Assembly: GCA_052034005.1 (NCBI GenBank)
Contig: JBPOJB010000013.1
Coordinates: 68,591-132,590 of the forward strand
DNA: 64,000 nucleotides
Direction: 5' to 3'
Source: JAAYDI01 sp052034005
Lineage (GTDB): Bacteria; Planctomycetota; Planctomycetia; Pirellulales; Pirellulaceae
The notes under the pieces are model-generated. The model worked only from the letters and a program-made list of their open reading frames with translations, had not been told where the DNA came from and did no database searches. The position numbers were made by a program, and so were the translations under genes. Every line of letters starts with the position of its first letter. The first letter of the stretch is position 1. Below, in pieces: positions 9,329 to 18,493 of the stretch.

Positions 9329-9811
9329 ATGACGCCCAACGCGCGTGATGTGTATCAGGAGACTCAGGTCCTGACGGCCACGCCCCAGAAACTGAGACTC
9401 ATGCTGATCGAAGGTGCCTTGCGGTTCGCGCAACAGGCGATCGCGTGTTGGGACCAGCGCGATCAACGCGCCGTGCGCTGTAATGCGCTGGCGCGGTGCC
9501 ACGACGTGCTGATCGAGTTGTACGGGTCGGTCCGGGCCGACCAGCTGCCGGTGGCCAGTCAAGTCAAGGCCCTCTATCGGTTCCTGTTCCGGCACCTGGC
9601 GGAAGCCACGGCGACGGACGACTGCCAGAAAGTGCGCGAGATCGTCCGCGTACTCGAGCAAGAGCGTGAAACGTGGCGGCAGCTGTGCACGAAGATGCCC
9701 GCTGCGCCGCCGCGCGCAGCGGACGGTCCGCTCTGCGACCAGGAAATCACGGCCCGCGACTGCCTGCCGCTTGACCCGCCGCCCCCCGCATCCCTCTCGC
9801 TCGAGGCCTGA
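9329..9811 (+). CDS. fliS: Flagellin export chaperone FliS
   Basis: 160 residues. FliS binds the flagellin C-terminus in the cytoplasm and prevents early polymerisation. The N-terminus 'DVYQETQVLTATPQKLRLML' corresponds to the family pattern YQ…-V-x-TA-(S/T)P-x-KL-…-ML, followed by a helical bundle ('ALRFAQQAI', 'YRFLFRHLAEA', 'VREIVRVLEQERETWRQL'). GGAGGA at 9315-9320 is eight bases before this ATG, which decides against a longer reading from 9269. The C-terminal 40 residues are Pro/Ala-rich and probably disordered. It ends the flagellar cluster 104 bases after fliD. Confidence 0.88.
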   Translation: MTPNARDVYQETQVLTATPQKLRLMLIEGALRFAQQAIACWDQRDQRAVRCNALARCHDVLIELYGSVRADQLPVASQVKALYRFLFRHLAEATATDDCQKVREIVRVLEQERETWRQLCTKMPAAPPRAADGPLCDQEITARDCLPLDPPPPASLSLEA

Positions 9812-9937
9812 GCAACGCCGCGCTGCTGTGCTACAATCAGGCACAACAGATCCGCTCCGCAGGAATTGGATCTGCCGCGGCGAGCGTCCTGCCGCGCGCG
9901 ACACGGCCCACAGCCTGGACCCTTTGGAGGCCTCACC

Positions 9938-10798
9938 ATGAGTGACACCCGGCAACTGATCCGTGTGGGGCACAGCCCGGACCCGGACGACGCCTTCATG
10001 TTCTACGCGCTGGCACGGGATAAGATCGATACGAACGGGTATCGGTTCGAACACGAGCTGGTCGACATCGAGACGCTCAACCGGCGGGCCCAGCGGGGCG
10101 AGCTCGAGTTGACGGCGGTCAGCCTCCACGCGTATGCCTACCTGGCCGACACCTACCTCCTCTGTCCGTGCGGCGCGAGTGTGGGCGACAATTACGGACC
10201 CATGGTGGTGGCGCGGGAACCGATGTCGCTGGACCAGCTGCGGCGCTGCACGATCGCGGTGCCCGGCACCCTCACGACCGCCTATCTGGCGCTGCGGTTG
10301 TGTCTGGACTGCGATTTCCGCTACGTCGTCGTGCCGTTCGACGAGATCCTGCAGGTGACGCGGGAGGGCCGGTATCAGGATCAGCAGGTCGACGGCGGGC
10401 TGGTGATCCACGAAGGCCAGCTGACCTACCAAGACGACCAGTTGCAGCTCGTGGTGGACTTGGGCCGGTGGTGGATGCAGGAGACGCAACTGCCGCTCCC
10501 GCTCGGGGCCAATGCGATCCGCAAGGACCTGGGACACGCCTGCATCCGCGACGTGAATCGACTCCTGCAGGCGAGCATCCGCTACGGCCTGGCACATCGC
10601 GAGGCCGCGCTGGCCTACGCGATCGAGTTCGGCCGGGGCCTGGACCCGACCCAGGCGGACAGGTTCGTCAGCATGTACGTCAACGACTGGACACTCGATT
10701 TCGGGCCGCGCGGCCGGCAGGCGGTCGCCACGCTGCTGGAGCGCGGTTACCAGGCCGGCATCATCCCGCGACAGGTCGTCCCGGAATTCATCGCCTGA
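9938..10798 (+). CDS. mqnD: 1,4-dihydroxy-6-naphthoate synthase (MqnD)
   Basis: 286 residues, normal for the family. MqnD converts cyclic dehypoxanthine futalosine to 1,4-dihydroxy-6-naphthoate in the futalosine route to menaquinone. The family signature 'GHSPDPDDAFMFYAL' is at about residue 11, followed by periplasmic-binding-protein-like segments 'TAVSLHAYAYLADTYLL', 'GPMVVAREP' and 'VDGGLVIHEGQLTYQ'. GGAGG at 9926-9930 precedes the ATG. It faces tatD and the nuo operon, which would use the menaquinone, but it is on the opposite strand and separately transcribed. The futalosine route is inferred for the organism from this gene alone. Confidence 0.9.
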   Translation: MSDTRQLIRVGHSPDPDDAFMFYALARDKIDTNGYRFEHELVDIETLNRRAQRGELELTAVSLHAYAYLADTYLLCPCGASVGDNYGPMVVAREPMSLDQLRRCTIAVPGTLTTAYLALRLCLDCDFRYVVVPFDEILQVTREGRYQDQQVDGGLVIHEGQLTYQDDQLQLVVDLGRWWMQETQLPLPLGANAIRKDLGHACIRDVNRLLQASIRYGLAHREAALAYAIEFGRGLDPTQADRFVSMYVNDWTLDFGPRGRQAVATLLERGYQAGIIPRQVVPEFIA

Positions 10799-10799
10799 A

Positions 10800-10829
10800 G
10801 GCGCGGCGCGGAACGCCGCCTGCCGCGCC
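10800..10829. terminator. Hairpin between convergent mqnD and tatD
   Basis: GGCGCGGC / GCCGCGCC, 8 bp with a 14-base loop, two bases after the mqnD stop and just beyond the tatD stop. No T-run, so a bidirectional terminator role is only suggested by position. Confidence 0.3.
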
Positions 10830-10842
10830 ACGCCGCCCGGAA

Positions 10843-11628
10843 TCAGCCCGGCTCGCCCAGGAACAGCCGCCTTGCGTTGGCGCTGGTCACGGCCGCCACC
10901 GCGTCGAGCGTCATGCCGCGCACATCCGCCAGGCATTGGGCGGTGTGTACCAGCAGGGCCGGCTCGTTGGGGCGCCGACCCCGGTGCGGATGCGGCGCCA
11001 GGTAGGGGGCATCGGTTTCGATCAGCAGTCGGTCTTCCGGTATGGTCTGGGCGATCGCGCGCAGCGCCTGGGACTTCTTGTAGGTCAGCATCCCGGCGAA
11101 ACTGAGATACAGGCCCAGCGCCAAGCACTGTGCGGCAGTCTCCGGGCCGCCCGTGAACGAATGCATCACGCCGACCAGGGGGCCGTCCGCACGGGCCTCG
11201 CGCAGCATCTCGACAACCGCCTCGCCGCAGTCGCGCATGTGGATGATCAGCGGCAAGCCGGTCTCGCGCGACAGCCGCATGTGCGCCGCGAACAGCCGGC
11301 GCTGCGTGTTCCAAGGAGTGTAGTCCCAGTAGGCGTCCAGCCCGGTCTCGCCGATCCCGCGGACACGGGGATCCCGCGCCAACTCGACAACGCGCTCCCA
11401 ATCGTCGTCCGTCGACGCGCCACCGTAGTTCGGCTGGATCCCGACGGCGGCCCAAACCCGGTCCGGGAACTGCCGCGCGATCTCGACAGCCGCCTCGCTC
11501 GACGCGCGCGTGGCGCCGACGGTCAGGATCGAGGTGACGGATGCCCGGCGGGCCCGATCGATCACGTCGCGCACGGACCCGCCGAACTGTTCATCATCCA
11601 AATGGGCGTGGGTATCGAAGAGTTCCAT
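10843..11628 (-). CDS. tatD: TatD-family metal-dependent deoxyribonuclease
   Basis: 261 residues, the usual length. TatD/YcfH proteins are TIM-barrel nucleases with two divalent metals. The first metal motif 'DTHAHLDDEQF' is at residues 5-15. 'GIGETGLDAYW' (metal-bridging Glu), 'LPLIIHMRDC' (His), 'VGVMHSFTGG' (His) and 'LLIETDAPYLAPHPHRGRRP' (Asp plus substrate loop) follow in the expected order. Last gene of the minus-strand nuo transcription unit, ten bases after the preceding unknown gene. Confidence 0.92.
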   Translation of the reverse strand: MELFDTHAHLDDEQFGGSVRDVIDRARRASVTSILTVGATRASSEAAVEIARQFPDRVWAAVGIQPNYGGASTDDDWERVVELARDPRVRGIGETGLDAYWDYTPWNTQRRLFAAHMRLSRETGLPLIIHMRDCGEAVVEMLREARADGPLVGVMHSFTGGPETAAQCLALGLYLSFAGMLTYKKSQALRAIAQTIPEDRLLIETDAPYLAPHPHRGRRPNEPALLVHTAQCLADVRGMTLDAVAAVTSANARRLFLGEPG

Positions 11629-11638
11629 GGGGCGGACG

Positions 11639-12088
11639 TCACGGGTCCCTTGCAGGCTGGTCCGCCGACCCGGCGGTCAGGTCGCGCAGCGCATCCCGGT
11701 GCGCCTTCGCCTTGCCCAACGCATCCTGGGCGAGTTCCTGGGCCACCGACGACGGCGGAAGCTGGTGGACGAGGCGATCGATGGCGGTGATCGTCCGGTC
11801 CTGGTACTGGACCAGCTGGCCCAGCAGAAACGCGAACGACAGATCGTGCAACGCCGAGAACCGGTCTGGGAACCGGCCGGACACCACGACCCCGCCGGCC
11901 GCGACGATCAGCTCCCCGGCACGCACGACGATCTCCTGCTGATCGGCGACGATGTCGGCCAGCACCTCGGCGGCGCGGGCCTGCTCCGCAGGCCAACACA
12001 GGTGCGTGTAGGCCAGGAAGCTCGGCAGCGAGCACGCGTGGATCACCTGCAGCCGATTCAGGATGTCGTTCGTCGTCAGGTCACTCAT
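11639..12088 (-). CDS. Small helical protein of unknown function
   Basis: 149 residues; I do not recognise the family. The sequence is almost entirely helix-forming with no signal peptide, starting MSDLTTNDILNRLQVIHACS. Segments around 'VLADIVADQQEIVVRAGELI' and 'LLGQLVQYQDRTITAIDRLV' look like paired amphipathic helices, so a four-helix, ferritin-like bundle is possible but unproven. The start is the ATG at 12088; a longer open frame upstream overlaps nuoN and is out of its frame. It lies between nuoN (68 bases) and tatD (10 bases) on the same strand, suggesting cotranscription. Confidence 0.7.
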   Translation of the reverse strand: MSDLTTNDILNRLQVIHACSLPSFLAYTHLCWPAEQARAAEVLADIVADQQEIVVRAGELIVAAGGVVVSGRFPDRFSALHDLSFAFLLGQLVQYQDRTITAIDRLVHQLPPSSVAQELAQDALGKAKAHRDALRDLTAGSADQPARDP

Positions 12089-12156
12089 GTGCTGGATTCC
12101 GCGCGGCGGTCCGGCCGACCACGGCCGGCGTTCGGCCGACAGTCGCTCGTTGTCCC

Positions 12157-13938
12157 TCATGCAAACATTGAACGTGTGGCAGCCAACGCCAACGCGTTCA
12201 GATACCCCCAACCCAAAATCAACAGCGCCGTGGGCAACGTGATCAGCAACAGGAACAGGCCGGGCAGCGACAGGATCGGCAGCGCGAACGGCCTTCGCGA
12301 TTCCGGTTCCGGCGCCATCGTCATCAGGCGGACAACACGCAGGTAGTAAAACAGGCTCACCGCCGTGTTGAGTCCACCCACGAACAACAACACCATCAGG
12401 TAGACGCCTCCTGTCGCCCGGAAGCCGTCGGTCAGCGCGGCGAACACCGCCAGCTTGCCCACAAACCCCGACAGCGGCGGCAAACCGATCAGACTCAGCA
12501 GGATGATCGACAAGCAGATAGCCACGCCCGGGCAACGGCGGAGCAGCCCCGCGTAGTCCGCGATCTCCTCGCTCCGCATCGCCTCGCGCAGAAATGCCAC
12601 GACCGAGAACGCGCCCAGGTTCATGAACAAATAGACGACGATGTACACCGCCAGCGCCGCGACCGCAGCCTGTGCCCCGGGCAGGTCGGATCCCAGCATG
12701 GCGAGCATCGGTGGCACCGCCATCATCATGTACCCGGCGTGCGCAATCGTCGAATAGGCCATCAGCCGCTTGATGTTCGTCTGGCCGTAGGCCGCCAGGT
12801 TGCCGAACGTGCAGGTCACGATGGCCAGCAACGTGACGAGCCGGGCTAGGAGTGCGCGCAATGGCTCGAGCGGGCCGCCGCCGCCGTCCGCCGGCGTCGC
12901 TGCCGCCGACCGGCCGTCCTCGCTGCGCGCCGCCGAGACGGTGTCCGCGACCGCGAACAACCCGCCGCGCGACGGTGCGTCCGCGGTCAAGCGGTGCTCC
13001 CCCGCCGTCCGCTCGCCCGGCAGGTACCCGGCCGGCGCGACCGATCCGAGCCCCGCGGCCACCCGGACCAGCAGGGCCAGCGCGGCCGCTTTCGAAGCGA
13101 CGCTCAGAAAACCGCCGATCTCGGCCGTGGCCCCTTCGAACACGTCCGGACACCAGAAGTGGAACGGCACGGCCGACAGCTTGAACGCCAGCCCGACCGC
13201 GATCATCAGGCAGGCCAGTCCCAAGACGGTGAGTTCCTGCGGACCCATCGCCGGCAGGGCGTCCGACAGCCGCTGGGCCACCGTCGGCAGATGCACGGTG
13301 TTGACCAGCCCGGCGATCAGGCTGATTCCGTAGAGCATGATCCCCGCGGCGCCGCCCCCGTACACGGCGTACTTCAGCGCCGCCTCGCTCGCCAAAGGCT
13401 CGCGTTTGAGCAGTCCGGCCAGCACGTACGATGGGACGCTGGCCATCTCCACCGCCAGGAACACCATCAGCAGATGGTTGGCCGCCACCATCATGCAGAA
13501 TCCGAGCGTCGCGCCCAGGGCCAACACGTAAACGTCCGTGCCGTCGTCGCGCGCGGGCACGCCGGACAACTTCGTCAGCAGGATGAACAGGGCCAGGAAC
13601 AGCAGCAACACGCCCCGCATCAGCACCGCGAAGCCGTCATAAACGAGCATGCCCGTGAAGATCTCCATTCGAGCACAAGCGGCCGGGTCCGTGATCAGCT
13701 GCCAAGGGGCCGCCCACCAGAACGCCAGGCAGGTGCCGGCCAGCGCGATCCAGGCCGCGTCGATGCGACGGCTCGCGCGCAGCAAACGCGCCAACAACAC
13801 CGCCAGGATCGTGACGCAGAGCGCCAGCTCGGGACGAAACGCCCCCAGGCTCGAATCCCACGTGAATCCCCAGAAGCCCGGAGCGGCCGAGCCCTTCGTG
13901 TCGATGATCAACTGGCTGACTAGGTCGTGCAGGTTCAC
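12157..13938 (-). CDS. nuoN: NADH-quinone oxidoreductase subunit N
   Basis: 593-residue antiporter-like membrane subunit of complex I, one of three proton-pumping modules. Multiple membrane helices are visible; 'VFLAVEMASVPSYVLAGLL' carries the conserved helix-5 Glu and 'SEAALKYAVYGGGAAGIMLY' the pump Lys. 'FKLSAVPFHFWCPDVFEGA' and 'LMAYSTIAHAGYMMM' are also conserved. An extra loop of about 60 residues (from 'VAPAGYLPGERTAGEHRL' to 'GGGGPLEPLRA') interrupts the antiporter core and makes it longer than the usual 480-500. It follows nuoM by 15 bases on the minus strand. Confidence 0.93.
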   Translation of the reverse strand: MNLHDLVSQLIIDTKGSAAPGFWGFTWDSSLGAFRPELALCVTILAVLLARLLRASRRIDAAWIALAGTCLAFWWAAPWQLITDPAACARMEIFTGMLVYDGFAVLMRGVLLLFLALFILLTKLSGVPARDDGTDVYVLALGATLGFCMMVAANHLLMVFLAVEMASVPSYVLAGLLKREPLASEAALKYAVYGGGAAGIMLYGISLIAGLVNTVHLPTVAQRLSDALPAMGPQELTVLGLACLMIAVGLAFKLSAVPFHFWCPDVFEGATAEIGGFLSVASKAAALALLVRVAAGLGSVAPAGYLPGERTAGEHRLTADAPSRGGLFAVADTVSAARSEDGRSAAATPADGGGGPLEPLRALLARLVTLLAIVTCTFGNLAAYGQTNIKRLMAYSTIAHAGYMMMAVPPMLAMLGSDLPGAQAAVAALAVYIVVYLFMNLGAFSVVAFLREAMRSEEIADYAGLLRRCPGVAICLSIILLSLIGLPPLSGFVGKLAVFAALTDGFRATGGVYLMVLLFVGGLNTAVSLFYYLRVVRLMTMAPEPESRRPFALPILSLPGLFLLLITLPTALLILGWGYLNALALAATRSMFA

Positions 13939-13953
13939 GCTCGTACTCGCTGC

Positions 13954-15690
13954 TCAATGGGGAACGCCGGGCTCGGCTGCCGACACAACCTGCGGATCCG
14001 CCACGCGCTGGGTCCACTGCGCCAACGCCTGCACCTGCCGCTGCACGGTGCGGTCTGTGTACCGCAACACGAACGTCTGGGGGAACACGCCCAAGAGGAT
14101 CGCGAACGCGAACAGAGCGCCGGCGATCCAGTTCTCCCGCGGCGTGCTCGGCCGCAACGCCTCCGCGTGAGGCCCGCGGTACTCAGCCCCCAGGTAGACC
14201 CGCAGAATGGCCCACAGGATGTAGCTGGCCGTCAGGATCACGACAGACGCCGCGATCACCGCCAAGGCCTTGTCGAAGTTCCAGACGGACAAGACGACGA
14301 ACAGCTCACCGATGAACCCGCACAGCCCGGGCAGCCCCAACGCCGCGAAGAAAATCCCGATCGATAACGCCGTGTAGACCGGCATCTTGCCGAACAGCCC
14401 GCCAAACTCGTTCAAGTTCCGGTGGTGCACCCGGTCGTACACCACGCCGACCATGAAGAACATGCCGGCCGAACTGATCCCGTGCGCGATCATCTGGAAC
14501 ATCGCCCCCTGGACGCCCATGGTCCAGTAGTCCGGATTGTAGTGAGGGAACAGGGCCGACCAGACGCCCAGACCCAGCACCACGTAGCCCATGTGACTGA
14601 CCGAACTGTAGGCCACCATCCGCTTGAAGTCGCTCTGAGCCAGCGCCGCGAACGCGCCGTACACCATGCTCACCACGCCGATCAGACACACCAGATACGC
14701 CAGGTCGTAGCCGCCGAACGGACAGATGGGGTAGCAGAACCGAATGATCCCGTAACCGCCCATCTTCAGCAGAATCCCCGCCAGGATCATCGAGATGGGG
14801 GTGGGCGCTTCCACGTGCGCGTCCGGCAACCAGGTGTGCAGCGGGACGGACGGGACCTTGATGAGGAACCCGACCAGGAGCAGCAGGAACGCCCACCATT
14901 GCAGCTGGCGGCTGAACACCTCCGTGTGCTGGCCCATCGCCGCCAACGCCAGAATGTTGAACGTGTGCACCGGCTGGCCATCGTTCGTCGGGTTGGTCCG
15001 CAACCGTGACGTGACCGCCTCGGACAGGTGCAGTTCGCTCCAGTTCACCGCCGCCCGCGCATCGGCGCCGTGGAGATCGGAGACTTCCGCCAAGGCCCGC
15101 AGGTCGCTGTTGAAGTACAGGATCAGAATCGCGATCAGCATCAACACGCCGCCCAGCAACGTGTACAGGAAGAACTTGATCGCCGCATACTCGCGCCGCG
15201 GCCCACCCCACACGCCGATCAGAAAGTACATCGGCAGCAGCATCACCTCCCAGAACACGTAGAAGAGGACGAAGTCCAGCGCCAGGAACACGCCGATCAT
15301 CGCCGTCTCCAGGATCAGGAACAGGATGCAATATGCCTTGATATACCGGGTCACCGACCAGCTGGCCCCCATCGCCAGAAACCCGATGAACGTGGTCAGG
15401 ATCACCAGCGGCAGGCTGATCCCGTCCACGCCCAACGCATAGGAGACCTCGAATGACGGGATCCAATCCAACACGAACGCGTCCTGCATCGTCCCCAGGC
15501 TCGTGTCGAAACTGTTCGGGCCGCCCGGCCACAGGAAGGCGGCCAGGGACAGAACGAACGTCGCCCCGGTCGTGACCAGTGCCACATACCGCAGCAATTC
15601 CGTCCGGGCGTTGGGCAAGCAGGCGACGACGAGCGCGCCGACCGAGGGCAAAAAGACAATCAGGCTGAGCCAGAATACATGTGTGTTCAT
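13954..15690 (-). CDS. nuoM: NADH-quinone oxidoreductase subunit M
   Basis: 578-residue antiporter-like subunit of complex I. 'FYVFWEVMLLPMYFLIGVWG' holds the essential helix-5 Glu; 'AIKFFLYTLLGGVLMLIAIL' holds the pump Lys. 'KVPSVPLHTWLPDAHVEAPT' and 'RMVAYSSVSHMGYVVLG' are also typical. A loop of about 50 residues after the second of these helices ('SDLHGADARAAVNWSELHLS') is longer than in E. coli. It starts five bases after the nuoL stop and is almost certainly cotranscribed. Confidence 0.95.
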   Translation of the reverse strand: MNTHVFWLSLIVFLPSVGALVVACLPNARTELLRYVALVTTGATFVLSLAAFLWPGGPNSFDTSLGTMQDAFVLDWIPSFEVSYALGVDGISLPLVILTTFIGFLAMGASWSVTRYIKAYCILFLILETAMIGVFLALDFVLFYVFWEVMLLPMYFLIGVWGGPRREYAAIKFFLYTLLGGVLMLIAILILYFNSDLRALAEVSDLHGADARAAVNWSELHLSEAVTSRLRTNPTNDGQPVHTFNILALAAMGQHTEVFSRQLQWWAFLLLLVGFLIKVPSVPLHTWLPDAHVEAPTPISMILAGILLKMGGYGIIRFCYPICPFGGYDLAYLVCLIGVVSMVYGAFAALAQSDFKRMVAYSSVSHMGYVVLGLGVWSALFPHYNPDYWTMGVQGAMFQMIAHGISSAGMFFMVGVVYDRVHHRNLNEFGGLFGKMPVYTALSIGIFFAALGLPGLCGFIGELFVVLSVWNFDKALAVIAASVVILTASYILWAILRVYLGAEYRGPHAEALRPSTPRENWIAGALFAFAILLGVFPQTFVLRYTDRTVQRQVQALAQWTQRVADPQVVSAAEPGVPH

Positions 15691-15695
15691 AACGC

Positions 15696-18146
15696 TTACA
15701 ACAGACTGCTAATCAAGAACACCGCGATGACGCCCACCACCAGGAACAACACGTACTGGCGCAGGTTCCCCGTCTGCAGCCGGCGCAGCGAAACGCCCAA
15801 CCGATAGGTCCCGCGGGCAAACCGGTCGACCAGCCCGTCAATCACCAGGTGGTCACCGACCCACTCCCCGAACGCTGCGAACCGCGCCGTCCCACGCGCA
15901 ACGCCATCCACCAGCGCGTCGATCAGCCGGCGGTCGATCGCCGCGCACCAGCGGGCCAGGACATGTACCGGGCGCACGACCGCCAGATCGTACAGTTCGT
16001 CAAACCACCACTTGTGCCAGAGCAAGCGATAGAGCGGCGCGAACTGCCGGGCCACGTCGGCCGGATTGAGCCGCCCGAACAGGTACATGACGGCGGCCAG
16101 CAGGATCCCGCCCCCGCCGGTCAGGAACGCAATCCAGGTCACCGGGACCGTGATCGCCGGTGCATGCGCCAGATGCTCGTTGGGCCAGACCAGCGCGACC
16201 CAGGCGCCCGCCACCGACGCGGCCGTCCCCGCCGGCCGCGATTGCTCCAAGAGCCCCTCGAGCGAAAGCGGACTCAGCGGCACCCGCCAGGCGACACCGG
16301 CGGCGAAGACCGCCAATACGATCAACGGGACATACATGATGCGCGGCGACTCGTGCGCCCGCGCGTACCTGTCCGGGTCGCGCGGCTGCCCGCTGAATGC
16401 CAGGAACCAGAGGCGGAACATGTAGAAGGCCGTCACGGCCGCGCCGCCCGCCGCCACCAGGAAAAACGCCCCGCCCCAGCCCCCCGCGTTGGCCCGCGCA
16501 TAGGAGAAGGCCTGTTCGAGGATCATGTCCTTCGAGTAGAAGCCGCTCAGCCCCCACCACAAGAACGGGATGCTCATCCCGGTGATCGCCAGGCAGCCGA
16601 CCAGCATCGTCGCCGCCGTGATCGGCAGCTTCCTGCCCAGGCCGCCCATCACCAGCAGGTCGTTGGAATGCACGGCGTGAATGACCGACCCCGAGCACAA
16701 GAACAACAGGCTCTTGAAAAAGGCATGGGTCACCAGGTGCATCATGCCGGCCAACCAGCCGCCGACGCCCAGGGCCATCATCATGTAGCCCAGCTGGCTG
16801 ACCGTCGAATACGCCAGCACCCGCTTGATGTCGGTGGCCGTGATCGCGATCGTGGCGGCCATGAACAGCGTGATCGTGCCGATCACGGCGATCACCAACA
16901 GCACCTCCGGCGTGAACACCGGGTAGAAACGCCCCACCAGGTACACGCCCGCCGCCACCATCGTCGCCGAATGCACCAGGGCCGACACGGGCGTGGGGCC
17001 TTCCATCGCGTCGGGCAACCAGACGTGCAGCGGGAACTGGGCACTCTTGCCCACACAGCCGCAGAAGATGCCGATGCCCGCCAGAACCAACAGGGAGTAT
17101 CCGTAGCGCCGCCCGGACCCGTCCGGGCCGCCGTCGCGCAGGGTGCCGAGCACCTGCTGCGCGTGCGCCTGGATCTCGGCCTCCGTCGCGCCGGCATGCG
17201 CGCGGGCCCAGCGGCGGATCTCCTCCTGCGCGTCGGCCAGCACCATGCCGTCGGGCGTGGTCAGCGCATGATCCCGCTCGGCCGGCCGCACCAGGCTGAA
17301 GATCCCCCGCTCCGCCGGCTCGATCGTCCCGCTGCCGTCCCGATCCGCGTCTCCGAAGGCGAACGTCCCCAGGCTGCCCCATAAGGCCATCAAACCCACG
17401 AGCATCCCGAAATCGCCGATGCGGTTGACAATGAACGCCTTGTTGCCCGCCACCGCCGCGCTCTTCCGCTCGATGTAAAACCCGATCAGGAAATACGAGC
17501 AGATCCCCACCAGCTCCCAGAACACGAAGACCATCGCCACGTTGCCGGCCAGCACCAGGCCCAGCATGCTGAAGCAGAACAACGACATGTACTGGAAAAA
17601 GTTCGAGAACCGCCCGGGACGCTGGAGCGCCGAACCGTCGCGGAGCGTCACCTCGTGGTCGGTGACCGTCCCCAACTCCTCGTGCATGTACCCCATCGCG
17701 TAGAAGTGAATGCATGCGGCGATCAACGCCACCATGCAGCACATCACGATCGTCAGCGAGTCGATGTAGTAGCTGATCGTGATCCGCAAGGCACCGAACT
17801 GGCCCAACGTGTAGTAGTCGCCGACGTACGGCGGGCCGGCAATGCGACCGGCGGCGGCGGGCCCGGTCGACCCCTCGACAGCCGCCACCGCGACGCGCGT
17901 CAGCTGCGGGCCGCTGCCGACCGCATGCTCAACCGCGCGCTGGGAAGCCCCGGCGACCGGATGATGGGCCAGCCAGATCGCCAGGCTCCAGGCGGACAGC
18001 ACCCCGGCGGCCACGATGGCCGCGGTGGCGACGTAACCGCCCGTGACCGGCTTCCACCATCGTCCGAACGCGAAGATCACGAAGAACGAGATCAACGGCA
18101 GCAGGACGGCCGTGCCCAGCAGGATCGGTAACAGCGACGTGTTCAT
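15696..18146 (-). CDS. nuoL: NADH-quinone oxidoreductase subunit L, with an EF-hand-like insert
   Basis: 816 residues, about 200 longer than E. coli NuoL. Antiporter core residues are present: E211 in 'VFVFWELVGICSYFL', K236 in 'GNKAFIVNRIGDFG', then 'GKSAQFPLHVWLPDAMEGPT' and 'RVLAYSTVSQLGYMMMALG'. The C-terminal part should form the long lateral helix of complex I. An insert of about 80 residues after residue 264 contains DRDGSGTIEPAE (residues 268-279), a full 12-residue EF-hand calcium loop, followed by a charged helical stretch. The start codon overlaps the nuoK stop by one base (TGATG). Confidence 0.94.
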   Translation of the reverse strand: MNTSLLPILLGTAVLLPLISFFVIFAFGRWWKPVTGGYVATAAIVAAGVLSAWSLAIWLAHHPVAGASQRAVEHAVGSGPQLTRVAVAAVEGSTGPAAAGRIAGPPYVGDYYTLGQFGALRITISYYIDSLTIVMCCMVALIAACIHFYAMGYMHEELGTVTDHEVTLRDGSALQRPGRFSNFFQYMSLFCFSMLGLVLAGNVAMVFVFWELVGICSYFLIGFYIERKSAAVAGNKAFIVNRIGDFGMLVGLMALWGSLGTFAFGDADRDGSGTIEPAERGIFSLVRPAERDHALTTPDGMVLADAQEEIRRWARAHAGATEAEIQAHAQQVLGTLRDGGPDGSGRRYGYSLLVLAGIGIFCGCVGKSAQFPLHVWLPDAMEGPTPVSALVHSATMVAAGVYLVGRFYPVFTPEVLLVIAVIGTITLFMAATIAITATDIKRVLAYSTVSQLGYMMMALGVGGWLAGMMHLVTHAFFKSLLFLCSGSVIHAVHSNDLLVMGGLGRKLPITAATMLVGCLAITGMSIPFLWWGLSGFYSKDMILEQAFSYARANAGGWGGAFFLVAAGGAAVTAFYMFRLWFLAFSGQPRDPDRYARAHESPRIMYVPLIVLAVFAAGVAWRVPLSPLSLEGLLEQSRPAGTAASVAGAWVALVWPNEHLAHAPAITVPVTWIAFLTGGGGILLAAVMYLFGRLNPADVARQFAPLYRLLWHKWWFDELYDLAVVRPVHVLARWCAAIDRRLIDALVDGVARGTARFAAFGEWVGDHLVIDGLVDRFARGTYRLGVSLRRLQTGNLRQYVLFLVVGVIAVFLISSLL

Positions 18147-18490
18147 CAGCCCTTCAGGTTTTCCGCCTTGTCGACGTCAATCGTGGTATGGTTGTTGTAG
18201 AAGTTCAGCGCGATCGCCAAGGCCACGGCCGCTTCCGCCGCCGCCAACACGATCACAAACAGGGCCATCAGCTGGCCGTCCAGACCCAGCGACGCGCCGC
18301 GCAGCAGCTTGCTGCCGAACGCCACGAAGTTCACGTTCGCCCCGTTTAACACCAGCTCGATGCCCATCAACACGCCCAACGCATTGCGCTTGGTCGCCAT
18401 GCACAACACACCGGTGACGAACAGGATCGCGCCGACGACCAGGTAGTGAGACACGGTGATTTGCGCAAGTAACCCGCACATGGCTGGCAT
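18146..18490 (-). CDS. nuoK: NADH-quinone oxidoreductase subunit K
   Basis: 114 residues, three membrane helices. Conserved acidic residues sit in 'LMGIELVLNGANVNFVAF' and 'LAAAEAAVALAIALNFYN', both part of the central proton path. The chosen ATG adds about ten residues before the usual 'VSHYLVVGAILF' start; an internal start is possible. It follows nuoJ by three bases and overlaps nuoL by one. Confidence 0.93.
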   Translation of the reverse strand: MPAMCGLLAQITVSHYLVVGAILFVTGVLCMATKRNALGVLMGIELVLNGANVNFVAFGSKLLRGASLGLDGQLMALFVIVLAAAEAAVALAIALNFYNNHTTIDVDKAENLKG

Positions 18491-18493
18491 CCC

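Noticed and set aside
10168..11790. Plus-strand 540-codon frame spanning mqnD and tatD
   Set aside because: It runs out of frame through mqnD and antisense through tatD, both strongly supported, and its composition is that of a shifted GC-rich reading.
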